Of a stretch of 64,000 nucleotides of DNA, positions 44,262-52,473 are shown in pieces. The notes under the pieces were generated by a model. It had not been told where the DNA came from. It did not search any database and saw only the letters and a list, made by a program, of their open reading frames with translations. Every line of letters starts with the position of its first letter. Position 1 is the stretch's first letter. The position numbers were made by a program, and so were the translations under genes. Source of the DNA: Flavonifractor sp. An10 (GTDB taxonomy: Bacteria; Bacillota; Clostridia; Oscillospirales; Oscillospiraceae); contig NZ_NFMB01000003.1 of the NCBI RefSeq assembly GCF_002161215.1, positions 248,001-312,000 of the forward strand. Reading direction: 5' to 3'.

Positions 44262-44342
44262 GGGCCTTGCCGGTGAGATAACCGCACCGGCCGCGACATC
44301 CCATCAGAAAGCCAAGGACAGAATACAAGGAGGAATTTTACC

Positions 44343-45944
44343 TTGTCATTATACGAAAAAGAGATTAACCGCCGGCGGACGTTCGCCATCATCAGCCACC
44401 CCGACGCCGGCAAGACCACCCTGACGGAGAAGTTCCTGCTCTACGGCGGGGCCATCGCCCAGGCCGGCCAGGTGAAGGGCAAGAAGAACACCCGGGCGGC
44501 CACCTCCGACTGGATGGAGATCGAGAAGCAGCGCGGCATCTCGGTGACCAGCTCGGTGATGCAGTTCCAGTACGAGGGCTTCTGCATCAATATTCTGGAC
44601 ACCCCCGGCCACCAGGACTTCTCGGAGGACACCTACCGCACCCTCATGGCCGCCGACAGCGCGGTGATGGTCATCGACGCGGCCAAGGGCGTGGAGGCCC
44701 AGACCCGCAAGCTGTTCAAGGTGTGCGCCATGCGGGACATCCCCATCTTCACCTTCATCAACAAGATGGATCGGGAGGCCCGGGACTCCTTCGAGCTGCT
44801 GGAGGAGCTGGAGAAGGAGCTGGGCATCGAGACCTACCCGGTGAACTGGCCCATCGGCTGCGGCAAGGAGTTCCAGGGTGTGTACGACCGGGGCTCCAAA
44901 AAGATCATCCATTTCACCTCCAACGGGGGCGCCAAGGCGGCCACCGCCACCGAGGTGGAGCTGGGCGACCCCAACCTGGACGGCCTGATCGGGGAGCGGC
45001 TGCACCGGCAGCTCACCGACGAGATCGAGCTGCTGGACGGCGCCGCCGCCGAGTTCGATCTGGATCGGGTGCGCCACGGCAAGCTGTCCCCGGTGTTCTT
45101 CGGCTCCGCCCTCACCAACTTCGGCGTGGAGCCTTTCCTGGAGCACTTCCTGCGCATGACCACGCCCCCCCTGCCCCGGAAGGCCGGGGATCTGGTCATC
45201 GACTCCATGGACGACGACTTCTCCGGCTTTGTGTTCAAGATCCAGGCCAACATGAACAAGGCCCACCGGGATCGGATCGCCTTCCTGCGCATCGTCTCCG
45301 GCCGGTTTGACGCGGATAAGGAGGTCTACCACGTCCAGGGCGGCAAGAAAATCCGCCTGTCCCGGCCCCAGCAGCTCATGGCGGCCGAGCGGGAGATCAT
45401 CGAGGAGGCCTACGCCGGCGACATCATCGGCGTGTTCGACCCGGGCATCTTCTCCATCGGCGACACCCTGTGCGCCCCGGGCAAGAAGTTCCGGTTCGAC
45501 CCCATCCCCACATTCGCCCCCGAGCACTTCAAGCGGGTGCGCTCTCTGGACACCATGAAGCGCAAGCAGTTTTTGAAGGGCATGGAGCAGATCGCCCAGG
45601 AGGGCGCCATCCAGATCTTCAAGACCCCCTACACCGGCATGGAGGAGGTCATCGTGGGCGTGGTGGGCACCCTCCAGTTCGACGTGCTGGAGTACCGGCT
45701 GAAAAACGAGTACAACGTGGAGCTCTACATGGAGGGCCTGCCCTACGAGTACCTGCGGTGGATCACCACCGACGACGGGGAGCCCGTCAAGGAGGAGGAT
45801 CTGATCCTGGGCACCGACGTGAAGCTGGTGGAGGACTACAAGGGCAACCAGCTGCTGCTCTTCGGCTCCCAGTGGGCCGTGGGCTGGACGCAGGAGCGCA
45901 ACCTCAACCTCACCTTCCACGAGTTCGGCGGCACCCAGTTCTGA
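44343..45944 (+). CDS. prfC: peptide chain release factor 3
   Basis: A 533-residue translational GTPase that removes RF1/RF2 from the ribosome after termination. G1 SHPDAGKTTLTEKF (18-31), the G2-region RGISVTSSV, G3 DTPGHQDF (near 85), G4 NKMD (near 140) and the RF3-specific DWMEIEKQRGIS block are present. TTG start with AGGAGG 9 bases upstream; the long leader is repeat-rich. Length and motifs are typical. Confidence 0.95.
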   Translation: MSLYEKEINRRRTFAIISHPDAGKTTLTEKFLLYGGAIAQAGQVKGKKNTRAATSDWMEIEKQRGISVTSSVMQFQYEGFCINILDTPGHQDFSEDTYRTLMAADSAVMVIDAAKGVEAQTRKLFKVCAMRDIPIFTFINKMDREARDSFELLEELEKELGIETYPVNWPIGCGKEFQGVYDRGSKKIIHFTSNGGAKAATATEVELGDPNLDGLIGERLHRQLTDEIELLDGAAAEFDLDRVRHGKLSPVFFGSALTNFGVEPFLEHFLRMTTPPLPRKAGDLVIDSMDDDFSGFVFKIQANMNKAHRDRIAFLRIVSGRFDADKEVYHVQGGKKIRLSRPQQLMAAEREIIEEAYAGDIIGVFDPGIFSIGDTLCAPGKKFRFDPIPTFAPEHFKRVRSLDTMKRKQFLKGMEQIAQEGAIQIFKTPYTGMEEVIVGVVGTLQFDVLEYRLKNEYNVELYMEGLPYEYLRWITTDDGEPVKEEDLILGTDVKLVEDYKGNQLLLFGSQWAVGWTQERNLNLTFHEFGGTQF

Positions 45945-45949
45945 TGCAA

Positions 45950-46175
45950 AAATCCCCGGACGGCTGTGCCGTCCGGGGATTCAGCCTGTCGAAAAAGTCT
46001 TTTCGACAGGCTGCTGAACTTTTTGAAACTTCAAAAAAGTTTCAAAAAGTTGTTTGATCCAACGCGAAAGGGAACCCTGACGGTTCCCTTTCACACTATC
46101 CTTCCCTCCGAATCCTTCGGTGGAAGGGTTTATCGTCAGCCTCAAATCCCCGGACGGCTGTGCCGTCCGGGGATT
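45950..46175. mobile_element. hairpin-flanked structured repeat, copy 3
   Basis: An interior of 162 bases (45982-46143) lies between two identical 32-base copies of a terminator palindrome (45950-45981 and 46144-46175). The interior is nearly identical to copy 1 over its first ~135 bases, but the flanking palindrome is unrelated to that of copy 1. The first palindrome follows the prfC stop by 5 bases. Confidence 0.75.
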
Positions 46176-46187
46176 TTCTTTCCTGCC

Positions 46188-46697
46188 TTACGCGGCGGAG
46201 AAGCGGGCCTTCAGGCCGGAGCGCTCCAGCGCCAGGCCCAGCACCACAAAGAGCACGCCGCTGCCGATGCCCTGCACCAGGGTACCCAGGAACTGGGGCC
46301 AGAAGGCGTGGACGCTGCCCATCAGCAGGCAGGCCGCCAGACCGTACGCCGCCGGGGAGAGCAGGCAGGTACCCGCCGCCGCGGCCAGGTTCCGGGGGCA
46401 GAGCAGCCGGGGGGATCTGCTGGTGAAGAGCAGGGCCACCACGGCCTTGATCACCAGGGTGGGCACCACCCACATGGGGGCGGTGAGCAGATCCGCCAGC
46501 CCGGCTCCCACCATGGCCGCCCCCACGGCATAGGGGGCGGGCAGCAGGCAGGCCGCCAGGTAGATCAGCGCGTCTCCCACGTGGATGTAGCCGCCGGTGG
46601 GGATGGGTATGTGGAGCAGGTAGGCGGTCATCACCGCGATGGCCGCCGCGAACAGGGCGGACATGATCAGCAGGTGGAGTCTTTGGGACTGTTTCAT
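46188..46697 (-). CDS. ECF transporter S component (TIGR04002-like)
   Basis: A 169-residue integral membrane protein with about six hydrophobic helices. The PIPTGGYIHVGDALIYLAA block near 28-46 is typical of substrate-binding S components of energy-coupling factor vitamin transporters. The substrate is not clear. ATG 46697 has GGGAGG 9 bases upstream. It is single, so it would share an EcfAAT module encoded elsewhere. A promoter flanked by perfect inverted repeats suggests a dedicated repressor. Confidence 0.8.
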   Translation of the reverse strand: MKQSQRLHLLIMSALFAAAIAVMTAYLLHIPIPTGGYIHVGDALIYLAACLLPAPYAVGAAMVGAGLADLLTAPMWVVPTLVIKAVVALLFTSRSPRLLCPRNLAAAAGTCLLSPAAYGLAACLLMGSVHAFWPQFLGTLVQGIGSGVLFVVLGLALERSGLKARFSAA

Positions 46698-46743
46698 GAC
46701 AGGGGCCTCCCTTTTCTCTGGTTTATGCCTCCATCCTAGCCCC

Positions 46744-46795
46744 AAACTGACCTTTTGAAAATATTCAGTTTTAATCAATATAACAAGGTCAGTTT
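46744..46795 (-). promoter_or_regulatory. promoter between perfect inverted repeats, ECF gene
   Basis: AAACTGACCTT (46744-46754) and AAGGTCAGTTT (46785-46795) form an 11-base perfect inverted repeat. On the minus strand TTGTTA (46781-46786), 17 bases, TATTTT (46758-46763) lie between and over the arms. Likely an operator for a vitamin-responsive repressor; which one is unknown. Confidence 0.55.
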
Positions 46796-46838
46796 CAGCG
46801 AACACACACCCCGGACGGCAAAGCCGTCCGGGGTATTT

Positions 46839-48590
46839 TCATGCGTCCCGGGCCGTGAAGGCGATGGCCCCTGTCACCTCCAGGGGAACGGTGGTGGTCT
46901 CCGCGTACCGGAGGTTCCTGGTGCTGCTCCGCACCACCACCCGGTAGCTGCCCGGCGGCAGATTCCGGAACACCCCCCGGGCGCTTCCGCCGGCAAACTC
47001 GGGCAGGTACTCCGTGCCGTCCTCCGCCGCCAGGCCCACCTGGACGGCCATGCTGCCCAGGCTCCAGGTGGTCTGGTAACAGAAGTCCGGGGCCTCCTCC
47101 GTCAGCACCACGGGCCGCTCCGACACGGCCTGCTCCCCGGGCTGGAGGACATAGGCGAAGCTGCCGGACGCCGTCCACTCCCCCGCCCCCGCCGGCACCT
47201 CCGCCGGTTCCCCGTCGGCGCGGAGGCGAAACAGCCAGCGGATGCTCTCCCCCTCCGGCCGGTCATAGCCCACCCCCAGCAGGGCGGCCCCCCGCCGGGT
47301 CTCCATCAGCAGATAGAGGGTTCCGTTCTGGTCGAAGGTGTCCAGCCGCCACATACGCGCCACCTGATCCATAGCCTCCTGGGCCCGGCAGGTGAGGGCG
47401 TCAAAGAGGGCGTACCGCCGCTCCCGGCTCCAGGAGATCTCCGTGAACTCCCCCAGGTATGTCCATTCGTCCTCTGACGGCGCTCTGCTCAGCAGCTCCC
47501 CCGTCCCGGTGACGCTGTATTGGGGCGCGGTTTCCTCCGTGTAGGAGAAGCTGTAGCGCTGATCGGCGTAGAGCATCTCCGCCGTCCGGTAGCTGCGCCC
47601 CATGGGATCGCCGGACGCGGGATTGACCGCCAGGGCCGCGATCACCAGGGCGGCGGCTGCGGCGCCCAGCGCCGCGAGCCACCGGGCGGGCTTCTTCCAG
47701 CGCAGCACGGTGCGGATGCGGTCTTTGGCATCCCCCGCCCCGAAGGCCAGGGGTGTGGCGGAGGAGGGCCGCCCGGCGGCCAGACGGAGGATGGACTGGG
47801 CGTATTCCGCCCGGATGTCCCCCGCCGTCCGGCGGAGCACCGCCTCGTCACAGGAGGCCTCCATGTCCCGACCCGCCAGGGTGAAGGCCACCCACACCAG
47901 GGGGTTGAACCAGTGGAGCGCCAGTGCCAGGAAGGCCAGCAGCTTCCACAGGTGATCCAGCCGTTTGATGTGGGTGCGCTCGTGGCGCAGGATATAGCCC
48001 CGCTCCCCCTCCCCCAGGCCGGAGGGCAGGTAGATCCGGGGCTTGAACAGCCCCATCACGAAGGGGGTGGAGATGTGGTCGGCCTGGTACACGTTCCCCT
48101 CCAGCCGCACCGCCCCCACCAGCCGCCGCCGGAGCCGCCGGTGGGAGATCGCCCCCCGCAGGAGCAGCACCGCCGCCCCGGCCAGCCACGCCGCCGCCAG
48201 CCACGGGAAGAGCACCTCCCCAGCCGTGGCGGGCGGTGAGACGCCGTCGGAGGCCGTGACCACATAGCCCCCGCTCTGGACGGGCAGCCCCGCCTCCACC
48301 GCCGCCTGAAACTCCGGGGTGTTGTCAAAGAACGTGGCCGTTGTGCCCACATAGTCGTCCGCCCAGCCCTCCACCAGGGCGGCGGCCGCCTCCGGGGCGG
48401 GCAGCGGGCTCACCGGGCCCTCCGGCGCCAGGGGGCACAGCAGACGGAAGAGCACCACCGCCCACAGCACGTAGGCGTATTTCCGGGGCGCCCCCGCCAG
48501 CCGCAGAACAGCCCGGGCCGCCAGCACCGCCAGGATCACCAGGCCCGCCGTCAGGCTCATCCGGAGCACGGTTGAAAACAGGCCGTCCAT
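46839..48590 (-). CDS. BlaR1/MecR1-type M56 membrane peptidase
   Basis: A 583-residue sensor protease. N-terminal membrane helices, TPFVMGLFKPRIYLP near 185, the zinc site HERTHI near 215, HWFNPLVW and EASCDEAV are the M56 pattern. After a last membrane helix near 320 come ~260 extracellular residues without a penicillin-binding signature. It lies 2 bases after its repressor gene. Probably controls an unlinked regulon, as no target gene is adjacent. Confidence 0.82.
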   Translation of the reverse strand: MDGLFSTVLRMSLTAGLVILAVLAARAVLRLAGAPRKYAYVLWAVVLFRLLCPLAPEGPVSPLPAPEAAAALVEGWADDYVGTTATFFDNTPEFQAAVEAGLPVQSGGYVVTASDGVSPPATAGEVLFPWLAAAWLAGAAVLLLRGAISHRRLRRRLVGAVRLEGNVYQADHISTPFVMGLFKPRIYLPSGLGEGERGYILRHERTHIKRLDHLWKLLAFLALALHWFNPLVWVAFTLAGRDMEASCDEAVLRRTAGDIRAEYAQSILRLAAGRPSSATPLAFGAGDAKDRIRTVLRWKKPARWLAALGAAAAALVIAALAVNPASGDPMGRSYRTAEMLYADQRYSFSYTEETAPQYSVTGTGELLSRAPSEDEWTYLGEFTEISWSRERRYALFDALTCRAQEAMDQVARMWRLDTFDQNGTLYLLMETRRGAALLGVGYDRPEGESIRWLFRLRADGEPAEVPAGAGEWTASGSFAYVLQPGEQAVSERPVVLTEEAPDFCYQTTWSLGSMAVQVGLAAEDGTEYLPEFAGGSARGVFRNLPPGSYRVVVRSSTRNLRYAETTTVPLEVTGAIAFTARDA

Positions 48591-48592
48591 CC

Positions 48593-48955
48593 CTACTCCC
48601 CCCTCTGGGCGTCGATCAGGGCCTGGAGGGCCGCCACCTCCTCCTCCGTCAGCCGCTGCCGGGCGGAGAAGGCCGCCAGGAATTTTGGCAGGGAGCCGTC
48701 AAAGGCGTCGGCCACAAAGGCCGCGCTCTGCCCGGCGGCAAACTCCTCCCGGCTCAGAAGGGCCCTCACCGTGCCGTTGTCGTTGACAAACAGGCCCTTT
48801 TGGCACAGGCGCTTGAGCACGGTATAGGTGGTGGACTTCTTCCACCCCAGCTCCCCCTGGCACAGGCGCACCAGCTCCCCCGAGGGCAGGGGCGCGTTTG
48901 CCCAGATCAGGTCGGCGAAGCGGCGCTCCACCTCCCCCAGCCGGTAGTCCTCCAT
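48593..48955 (-). CDS. BlaI/MecI-family repressor (second copy)
   Basis: A 120-residue winged-helix repressor. LGEVERRFADLIWANAPLP and WKKSTTYTVLKRLCQKGLF are the BlaI helix pattern, and the C-terminal half is the dimer region with the usual cleavable segment. AAGGAGGTG lies just before the ATG. It is only loosely similar to the repressor at 25258, and its promoter region has a different palindrome, so the two circuits are probably separate. Confidence 0.88.
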   Translation of the reverse strand: MEDYRLGEVERRFADLIWANAPLPSGELVRLCQGELGWKKSTTYTVLKRLCQKGLFVNDNGTVRALLSREEFAAGQSAAFVADAFDGSLPKFLAAFSARQRLTEEEVAALQALIDAQRGE

Positions 48956-48981
48956 AGGAACACCTCCTTGGTCGATAGCTT

Positions 48982-49013
48982 GTAGACCTACGATCAGTCT
49001 ATATATTGTAGAC
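48982..49013 (-). promoter_or_regulatory. palindromes upstream of the second BlaI-type gene
   Basis: GTCTA-7 bases-TAGAC (48997-49013) and GTAGACCTAC (48982-48991). Both include GTAGAC; likely operators of the repressor. Confidence 0.5.
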
Positions 49014-49082
49014 CGTTTTGTCAAGGGTTTTTCCACACATTTTCCGCTCCCCGTGGATAAACTGAGGCAGGGAGGTGGCGGA

Positions 49083-49535
49083 ATGGAGGAAGAGGCGCTG
49101 AAGAGGCAGCTTTGCACGGTGGACGGGAGCCTGCTGTTCCTGGGCCTGCTGCTGCTGTCGGTGGGGCTGTCCTACTGGGGGGTGTCCCTCCAGCGGGAGG
49201 GGCTGTGCAGAACCCTCCGGAGCGATACAGAAGGGGCGGCAAACCTGCCGGAGGTGTTCCCCATCCGGCTGTGGGCCTCGGCCCTGGTGGTGGGGTGCCT
49301 GGGGTTTTTTCTCTGCCTGGCCGTCCGCACTGCGCGGGAGGCCGGAGACGGCGCGGGTGCGGCGTCCGCCCGCACCAACCTGCACGCCTCGGTGCTGGTG
49401 TTCCTGGCCGCCCTGCTGCGGCTGGACGATCTGCTGAAAAACGCCCCCCGCCCGGAGTGCCGGGCGGGGGGCGCGCTTACGCGCGGGGGTGAGCCAGCAG
49501 CTGCTGGTAGTCCTCCGGGGTATTCAGGTTGGTAA
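49083..49535 (+). CDS. hypothetical two-helix membrane protein
   Basis: A 150-residue frame with GGGAGGTGG before the ATG. Two hydrophobic helices are visible (LLFLGLLLLSVGLSYWG and LWASALVVGCLGFFLCLAV) with a third weaker one. The last ~30 residues are encoded by the mobA terminator hairpin and the mobA 3' end in antisense, so the C-terminus is doubtful. No family recognised. Confidence 0.45.
   Translation: MEEEALKRQLCTVDGSLLFLGLLLLSVGLSYWGVSLQREGLCRTLRSDTEGAANLPEVFPIRLWASALVVGCLGFFLCLAVRTAREAGDGAGAASARTNLHASVLVFLAALLRLDDLLKNAPRPECRAGGALTRGGEPAAAGSPPGYSGW
49442..49473 (-). terminator. terminator of mobA
   Basis: CGCCCCCCGCCCGG pairs with CCGGGCGGGGGGCG, followed on the minus strand by a T5 run. 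Confidence 0.75.
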
Positions 49536-50070
49536 AGGCCCGGTCATCCACCCAGGCACCGGCGTCGAACCAGGTGCAGCGCAACTGGGAGAGGAGGCCC
49601 TGTACCCGGAACTCCCCCGCCGCCAGCTGCGCCTCCAGGGCGGGCAGGGCGGTGCGGGCGTAGATGCCGCACAGGGGGTGGCGGCGGCCGGTGCTGTCCA
49701 CGCACACCAGGGCGTCGCACCCCTCCGGGAAGGCGTCCAGCATGGGTTGGGCCAGGGAGGCGGGCAGCAGGGGCAGATCGCAGGGGACGCAGAACAGGTA
49801 GGGCCAGCGGGAGGCGGACAGGGCGGCGTGGAGCCCCGCCAGGGGCCCGGCGCCCGCATAGCGGTCGGCCACGGCGGTGCCGGGGAAGCCCCGGGCCAGG
49901 GCCGGGTCGTTGGCGGAGAGATAGAGGTGGGGAAAGCCGTCCAGCGTGCCGGTCAGCCGCTGGAGAAAAGTGCGCCCCTCCAGGGGGAGCAGGGCCTTGC
50001 ACCGGCCCATCCGGCTGGACTTTCCCCCCGCCAGGATCAGGGCCGCGCAGTCAGAACGGGAAATGGACAT
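49477..50070 (-). CDS. mobA: molybdenum cofactor guanylyltransferase
   Basis: A 197-residue nucleotidyltransferase that adds GMP to molybdopterin. ALILAGGKSSRMGRCKALLPLEG (cited in part) is the N-terminal GTP-binding signature, followed by CVPCDLPLLP with the metal-binding Asp and a NLNTPEDY end. GGAGG lies 5 bases before the ATG. It implies that molybdoenzymes exist elsewhere in the genome. It lies 25 bases after cysS and may share its transcript. Confidence 0.9.
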   Translation of the reverse strand: MSISRSDCAALILAGGKSSRMGRCKALLPLEGRTFLQRLTGTLDGFPHLYLSANDPALARGFPGTAVADRYAGAGPLAGLHAALSASRWPYLFCVPCDLPLLPASLAQPMLDAFPEGCDALVCVDSTGRRHPLCGIYARTALPALEAQLAAGEFRVQGLLSQLRCTWFDAGAWVDDRAFTNLNTPEDYQQLLAHPRA

Positions 50071-50095
50071 GTCTGCCTCCTATCCGCCGGGCGCG

Positions 50096-51514
50096 CTACA
50101 CCCGCGTCCAGGTGGTGCCCTCCTTGGTGTCCTTGATCTCCACGCCCATGGATTTGAGCTGGTCGCGGATGGCGTCGGCGGTGCCCCAATCCTTGGCGCG
50201 CTTGGCCTCCAGCCGCTTGGCAATGAGGGCCTCGATCTCCTCGGCGCCCTCCACGGGGGCGGCCTGCTGCTCCTTCAGGGCGTCGGCCTTTTTCAGCAGA
50301 TCCAGGCCCAGCACCTGGTCATAGCTGTCCAGGACGGCCCGCTTGGCGGCGTCGCTCAGGTCGGCCTTGAGCACGTCGTACAGGGCGGTGACGCCCAGGG
50401 AGGTGTTGAGATCGTTGCCCACCGCCTCCACAAAGCGGTCTTTGTATTCCTGGACGGCGGCCTGATCCACCTCGCCGTCGGTGCCCAGGGCGGCCACCCG
50501 GGCGATGAGCTTGTCGTAGGCGGCCCTGGCGTTGTCCAGGTTCTCCCAGGAGAACACCAGGCCCTTTCGGTAGTGGGACTGGAGGCAGAAGAAGCGGTAC
50601 ACCAGCGGGTCGTAGCCCTTCTCCTCCAGCAGGGAGACGGTGAGGAACTCGCCGCTGGACTTGCTCATCTTGCCGTGGCTGGTGTTCAGGTGGTGGACAT
50701 GCATCCAGTACTTGCACCAGGGGTGGCCCAGGTAGGCCTCGGACTGGGCGATCTCGTTGGTGTGGTGGGGGAAGGCGTTGTCGATGCCGCCGCAGTGGAT
50801 GTCCAGGTGCTCCCCCAGGTACTTCATGGAGATGCAGGAGCACTCGATGTGCCAGCCGGGATAGCCCACGCCCCAGGGGGAGTCCCACTTGAGGGCCTGA
50901 TCCTCAAACTTGGACTTGGTGAACCAGAGGACGAAGTCGTTCTTGTTGCGCTTGTTGGCATCCTCCTCCACGCCCTCCCGGACGCCCACGGCCAGATCCT
51001 CCTCGTCGTGGTCGTTGAACACGTAGTATTTCTCCAGCTTGGAGGTGTCGAAGTACACGTTGCCGCCGGCGAAGTAGGCATAGCCCTTGTCCATCAGGGC
51101 GGAGATGACCTTGATATAGTCGTCGATCATGCCGGTGGCGGGCTGCACCACGTCGGGGTATTTGATGTTCAGCTTCTTGCAGTCGGAGAAGAAGGCGTCG
51201 GTGTAGAACTGGGCGATCTCCAGCACGCTCTTGTGCTCCCGCTTGGCGCCCTTGAGCATCTTGTCCTCGCCGGTGTCGGCGTCGGAGGCCAGGTGGCCCA
51301 CGTCGGTGATGTTCATCACCCGCGTCACGTCGTAGCCGGCGTAGCGCAGCAGCTTCTCCAGCGCGTCCTCCATGATGTAGCTGCGCAGGTTGCCGATGTG
51401 GGCGAAGTGGTACACCGTGGGGCCGCAGGTGTACATGGACACCTTGCCCGGCTCATGGGGGATAAACTCCTCCTTCTTGTGGCTCGCGGAATTGTACAGA
51501 TAGATGGTTTTCAT
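50096..51514 (-). CDS. cysS: cysteinyl-tRNA synthetase
   Basis: A 472-residue class I synthetase. The N-terminal CGPTVYHFAHIGN includes a zinc Cys and the HIGH-type motif; WHIECSCIS gives further zinc ligands, and GKMSKSSGEF is the KMSKS loop. The C-terminal helical anticodon-binding region ends the protein. Its ATG overlaps the cysE stop (ATGA), so it belongs to the T-box-controlled cysteine operon. Confidence 0.95.
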   Translation of the reverse strand: MKTIYLYNSASHKKEEFIPHEPGKVSMYTCGPTVYHFAHIGNLRSYIMEDALEKLLRYAGYDVTRVMNITDVGHLASDADTGEDKMLKGAKREHKSVLEIAQFYTDAFFSDCKKLNIKYPDVVQPATGMIDDYIKVISALMDKGYAYFAGGNVYFDTSKLEKYYVFNDHDEEDLAVGVREGVEEDANKRNKNDFVLWFTKSKFEDQALKWDSPWGVGYPGWHIECSCISMKYLGEHLDIHCGGIDNAFPHHTNEIAQSEAYLGHPWCKYWMHVHHLNTSHGKMSKSSGEFLTVSLLEEKGYDPLVYRFFCLQSHYRKGLVFSWENLDNARAAYDKLIARVAALGTDGEVDQAAVQEYKDRFVEAVGNDLNTSLGVTALYDVLKADLSDAAKRAVLDSYDQVLGLDLLKKADALKEQQAAPVEGAEEIEALIAKRLEAKRAKDWGTADAIRDQLKSMGVEIKDTKEGTTWTRV

Positions 51515-52170
51515 AGATTCTGACTCCTTGCCTGTTCATCCAATAGTTGTTCCAGCCATTCCAGCCGGGAATTGAGGGCCTGCAGTTCCTTCTGCACCGG
51601 GTCGGTGACGTGGATCTGATCCACCTGGCCGGCATAGTCCACCTTCTCCCCGGCGATGCGCACCACCCGGGCGGGCACGCCCACGGCGGTGGCGTCGGAG
51701 GGGATCTCGCTGAGCACCACCGCGTTGGAGGCGATGCGGGAGTTGTCCCCCACCTTGAAGGGGCCCAGCACCTTGGCCCCGGCGGACACCATCACGTTGT
51801 TGCCCAGGGTGGGGTGGCGCTTCCCCTGATCCTTGCCGGTGCCGCCCAGGGTGACGCCGTGGTAGATCAGGCAGTCGTCGCCGATCTCCGCCGTCTCGCC
51901 GATGACGATACCCATGCCGTGGTCGATGACGAACCGGCGGCCGATCTTGGCCCCGGGGTGGATCTCGATGCCCGTCCAGAACCGGCTCCACTGGCTCACC
52001 AGCCGGGCCAGGAAGAACAGCCGGTGCCGGTAGAGGCAGTGGGCCAGCCGGTGGTACAGCGTGGCGTGCACGCCCGGATAGAGCAGGAAGATCTCCAGCC
52101 GGCTCCGGGCCGCAGGGTCGCGGGCCTGATAGGCCCGCAGGGTCTCTCCCAATCGTGTCAGTCCAAGCAC
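51511..52170 (-). CDS. cysE: serine O-acetyltransferase
   Basis: A 219-residue enzyme that acetylates serine, the first step of cysteine synthesis. The left-handed beta-helix has IEIHPGAKIGRRFVIDHGMG, ETAEIGDDCLIYHGVTLGG (in part) and RHPTLGNNVMVSAGAKVLG hexapeptide repeats with the catalytic His residues. GTG at 52170 is the chosen start because it lies just after the T-box terminator; 24 more codons upstream would be translated from the terminator itself. Confidence 0.93.
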   Translation of the reverse strand: MLGLTRLGETLRAYQARDPAARSRLEIFLLYPGVHATLYHRLAHCLYRHRLFFLARLVSQWSRFWTGIEIHPGAKIGRRFVIDHGMGIVIGETAEIGDDCLIYHGVTLGGTGKDQGKRHPTLGNNVMVSAGAKVLGPFKVGDNSRIASNAVVLSEIPSDATAVGVPARVVRIAGEKVDYAGQVDQIHVTDPVQKELQALNSRLEWLEQLLDEQARSQNL

Positions 52171-52182
52171 CCCCCAGAATAC

Positions 52183-52410
52183 AAAAGCGCCTCCCGTGCC
52201 CAAAGGCACGAGAGGCGACGTTGATCGCGGTTCCACTCTCATTTCTCACTCAGGGGCCGGTAACGGGGCCAGGCCGGGGGCCGTCGGCCCTCTGCGCTCC
52301 CGGACGCACATTCTCCAGTTACCCCCCGGGCCCGCTTTCAGCCGGTGACGGGCCCTCTCTGTCGGGTGCTCGCTGGATACTATTTCCGTTCCTCGCGCGA
52401 TTCACTGTTC
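52183..52410 (-). ncRNA. T-box leader controlling cysE-cysS
   Basis: The minus strand carries the T-box sequence AGAGTGGAACCGCG (52226-52239), followed by a terminator stem (GCGCCTCCCGTGCC with GGCACGAGAGGCG, 52188-52217) and a T4 run. Upstream are the long stem-loop region and an AGTA-type bulge. A TGC in a GAATGTGC segment could be the cysteine specifier codon. Uncharged tRNA-Cys would block the terminator and raise expression. Confidence 0.88.
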
Positions 52411-52414
52411 CAGT

Positions 52415-52443
52415 ATATTATCACGTTCCATCCGATGTGTCAA
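52415..52443 (-). promoter_or_regulatory. promoter of the cysE-cysS operon
   Basis: TTGACA (52438-52443), 17 bases, TAATAT (52415-52420) on the minus strand. An insertion sequence starts 30 bases upstream of the -35 box. Confidence 0.75.
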
Positions 52444-52473
52444 GGCGGGCGCCGGGCCGCCCGGGTCGAAATG

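Larger units (their letters stand above)
43769..44342. repeat. 574-base gene-free stretch rich in palindromic repeats
   Basis: No plausible gene seen. It holds a family B repeat (44188-44213), a family C repeat (44239-44261), and several GC hairpins around 44060-44180, including a CCCCCATTTC/GAAATGGGGG stem near 44114. The last 60 bases are the leader of the release-factor gene. Confidence 0.6.

Noticed and set aside
43769-44342. Possible small RNA or missed gene in the long gap
   Set aside because: Frames are short and repeat-derived; the content is explained by palindromic repeats.
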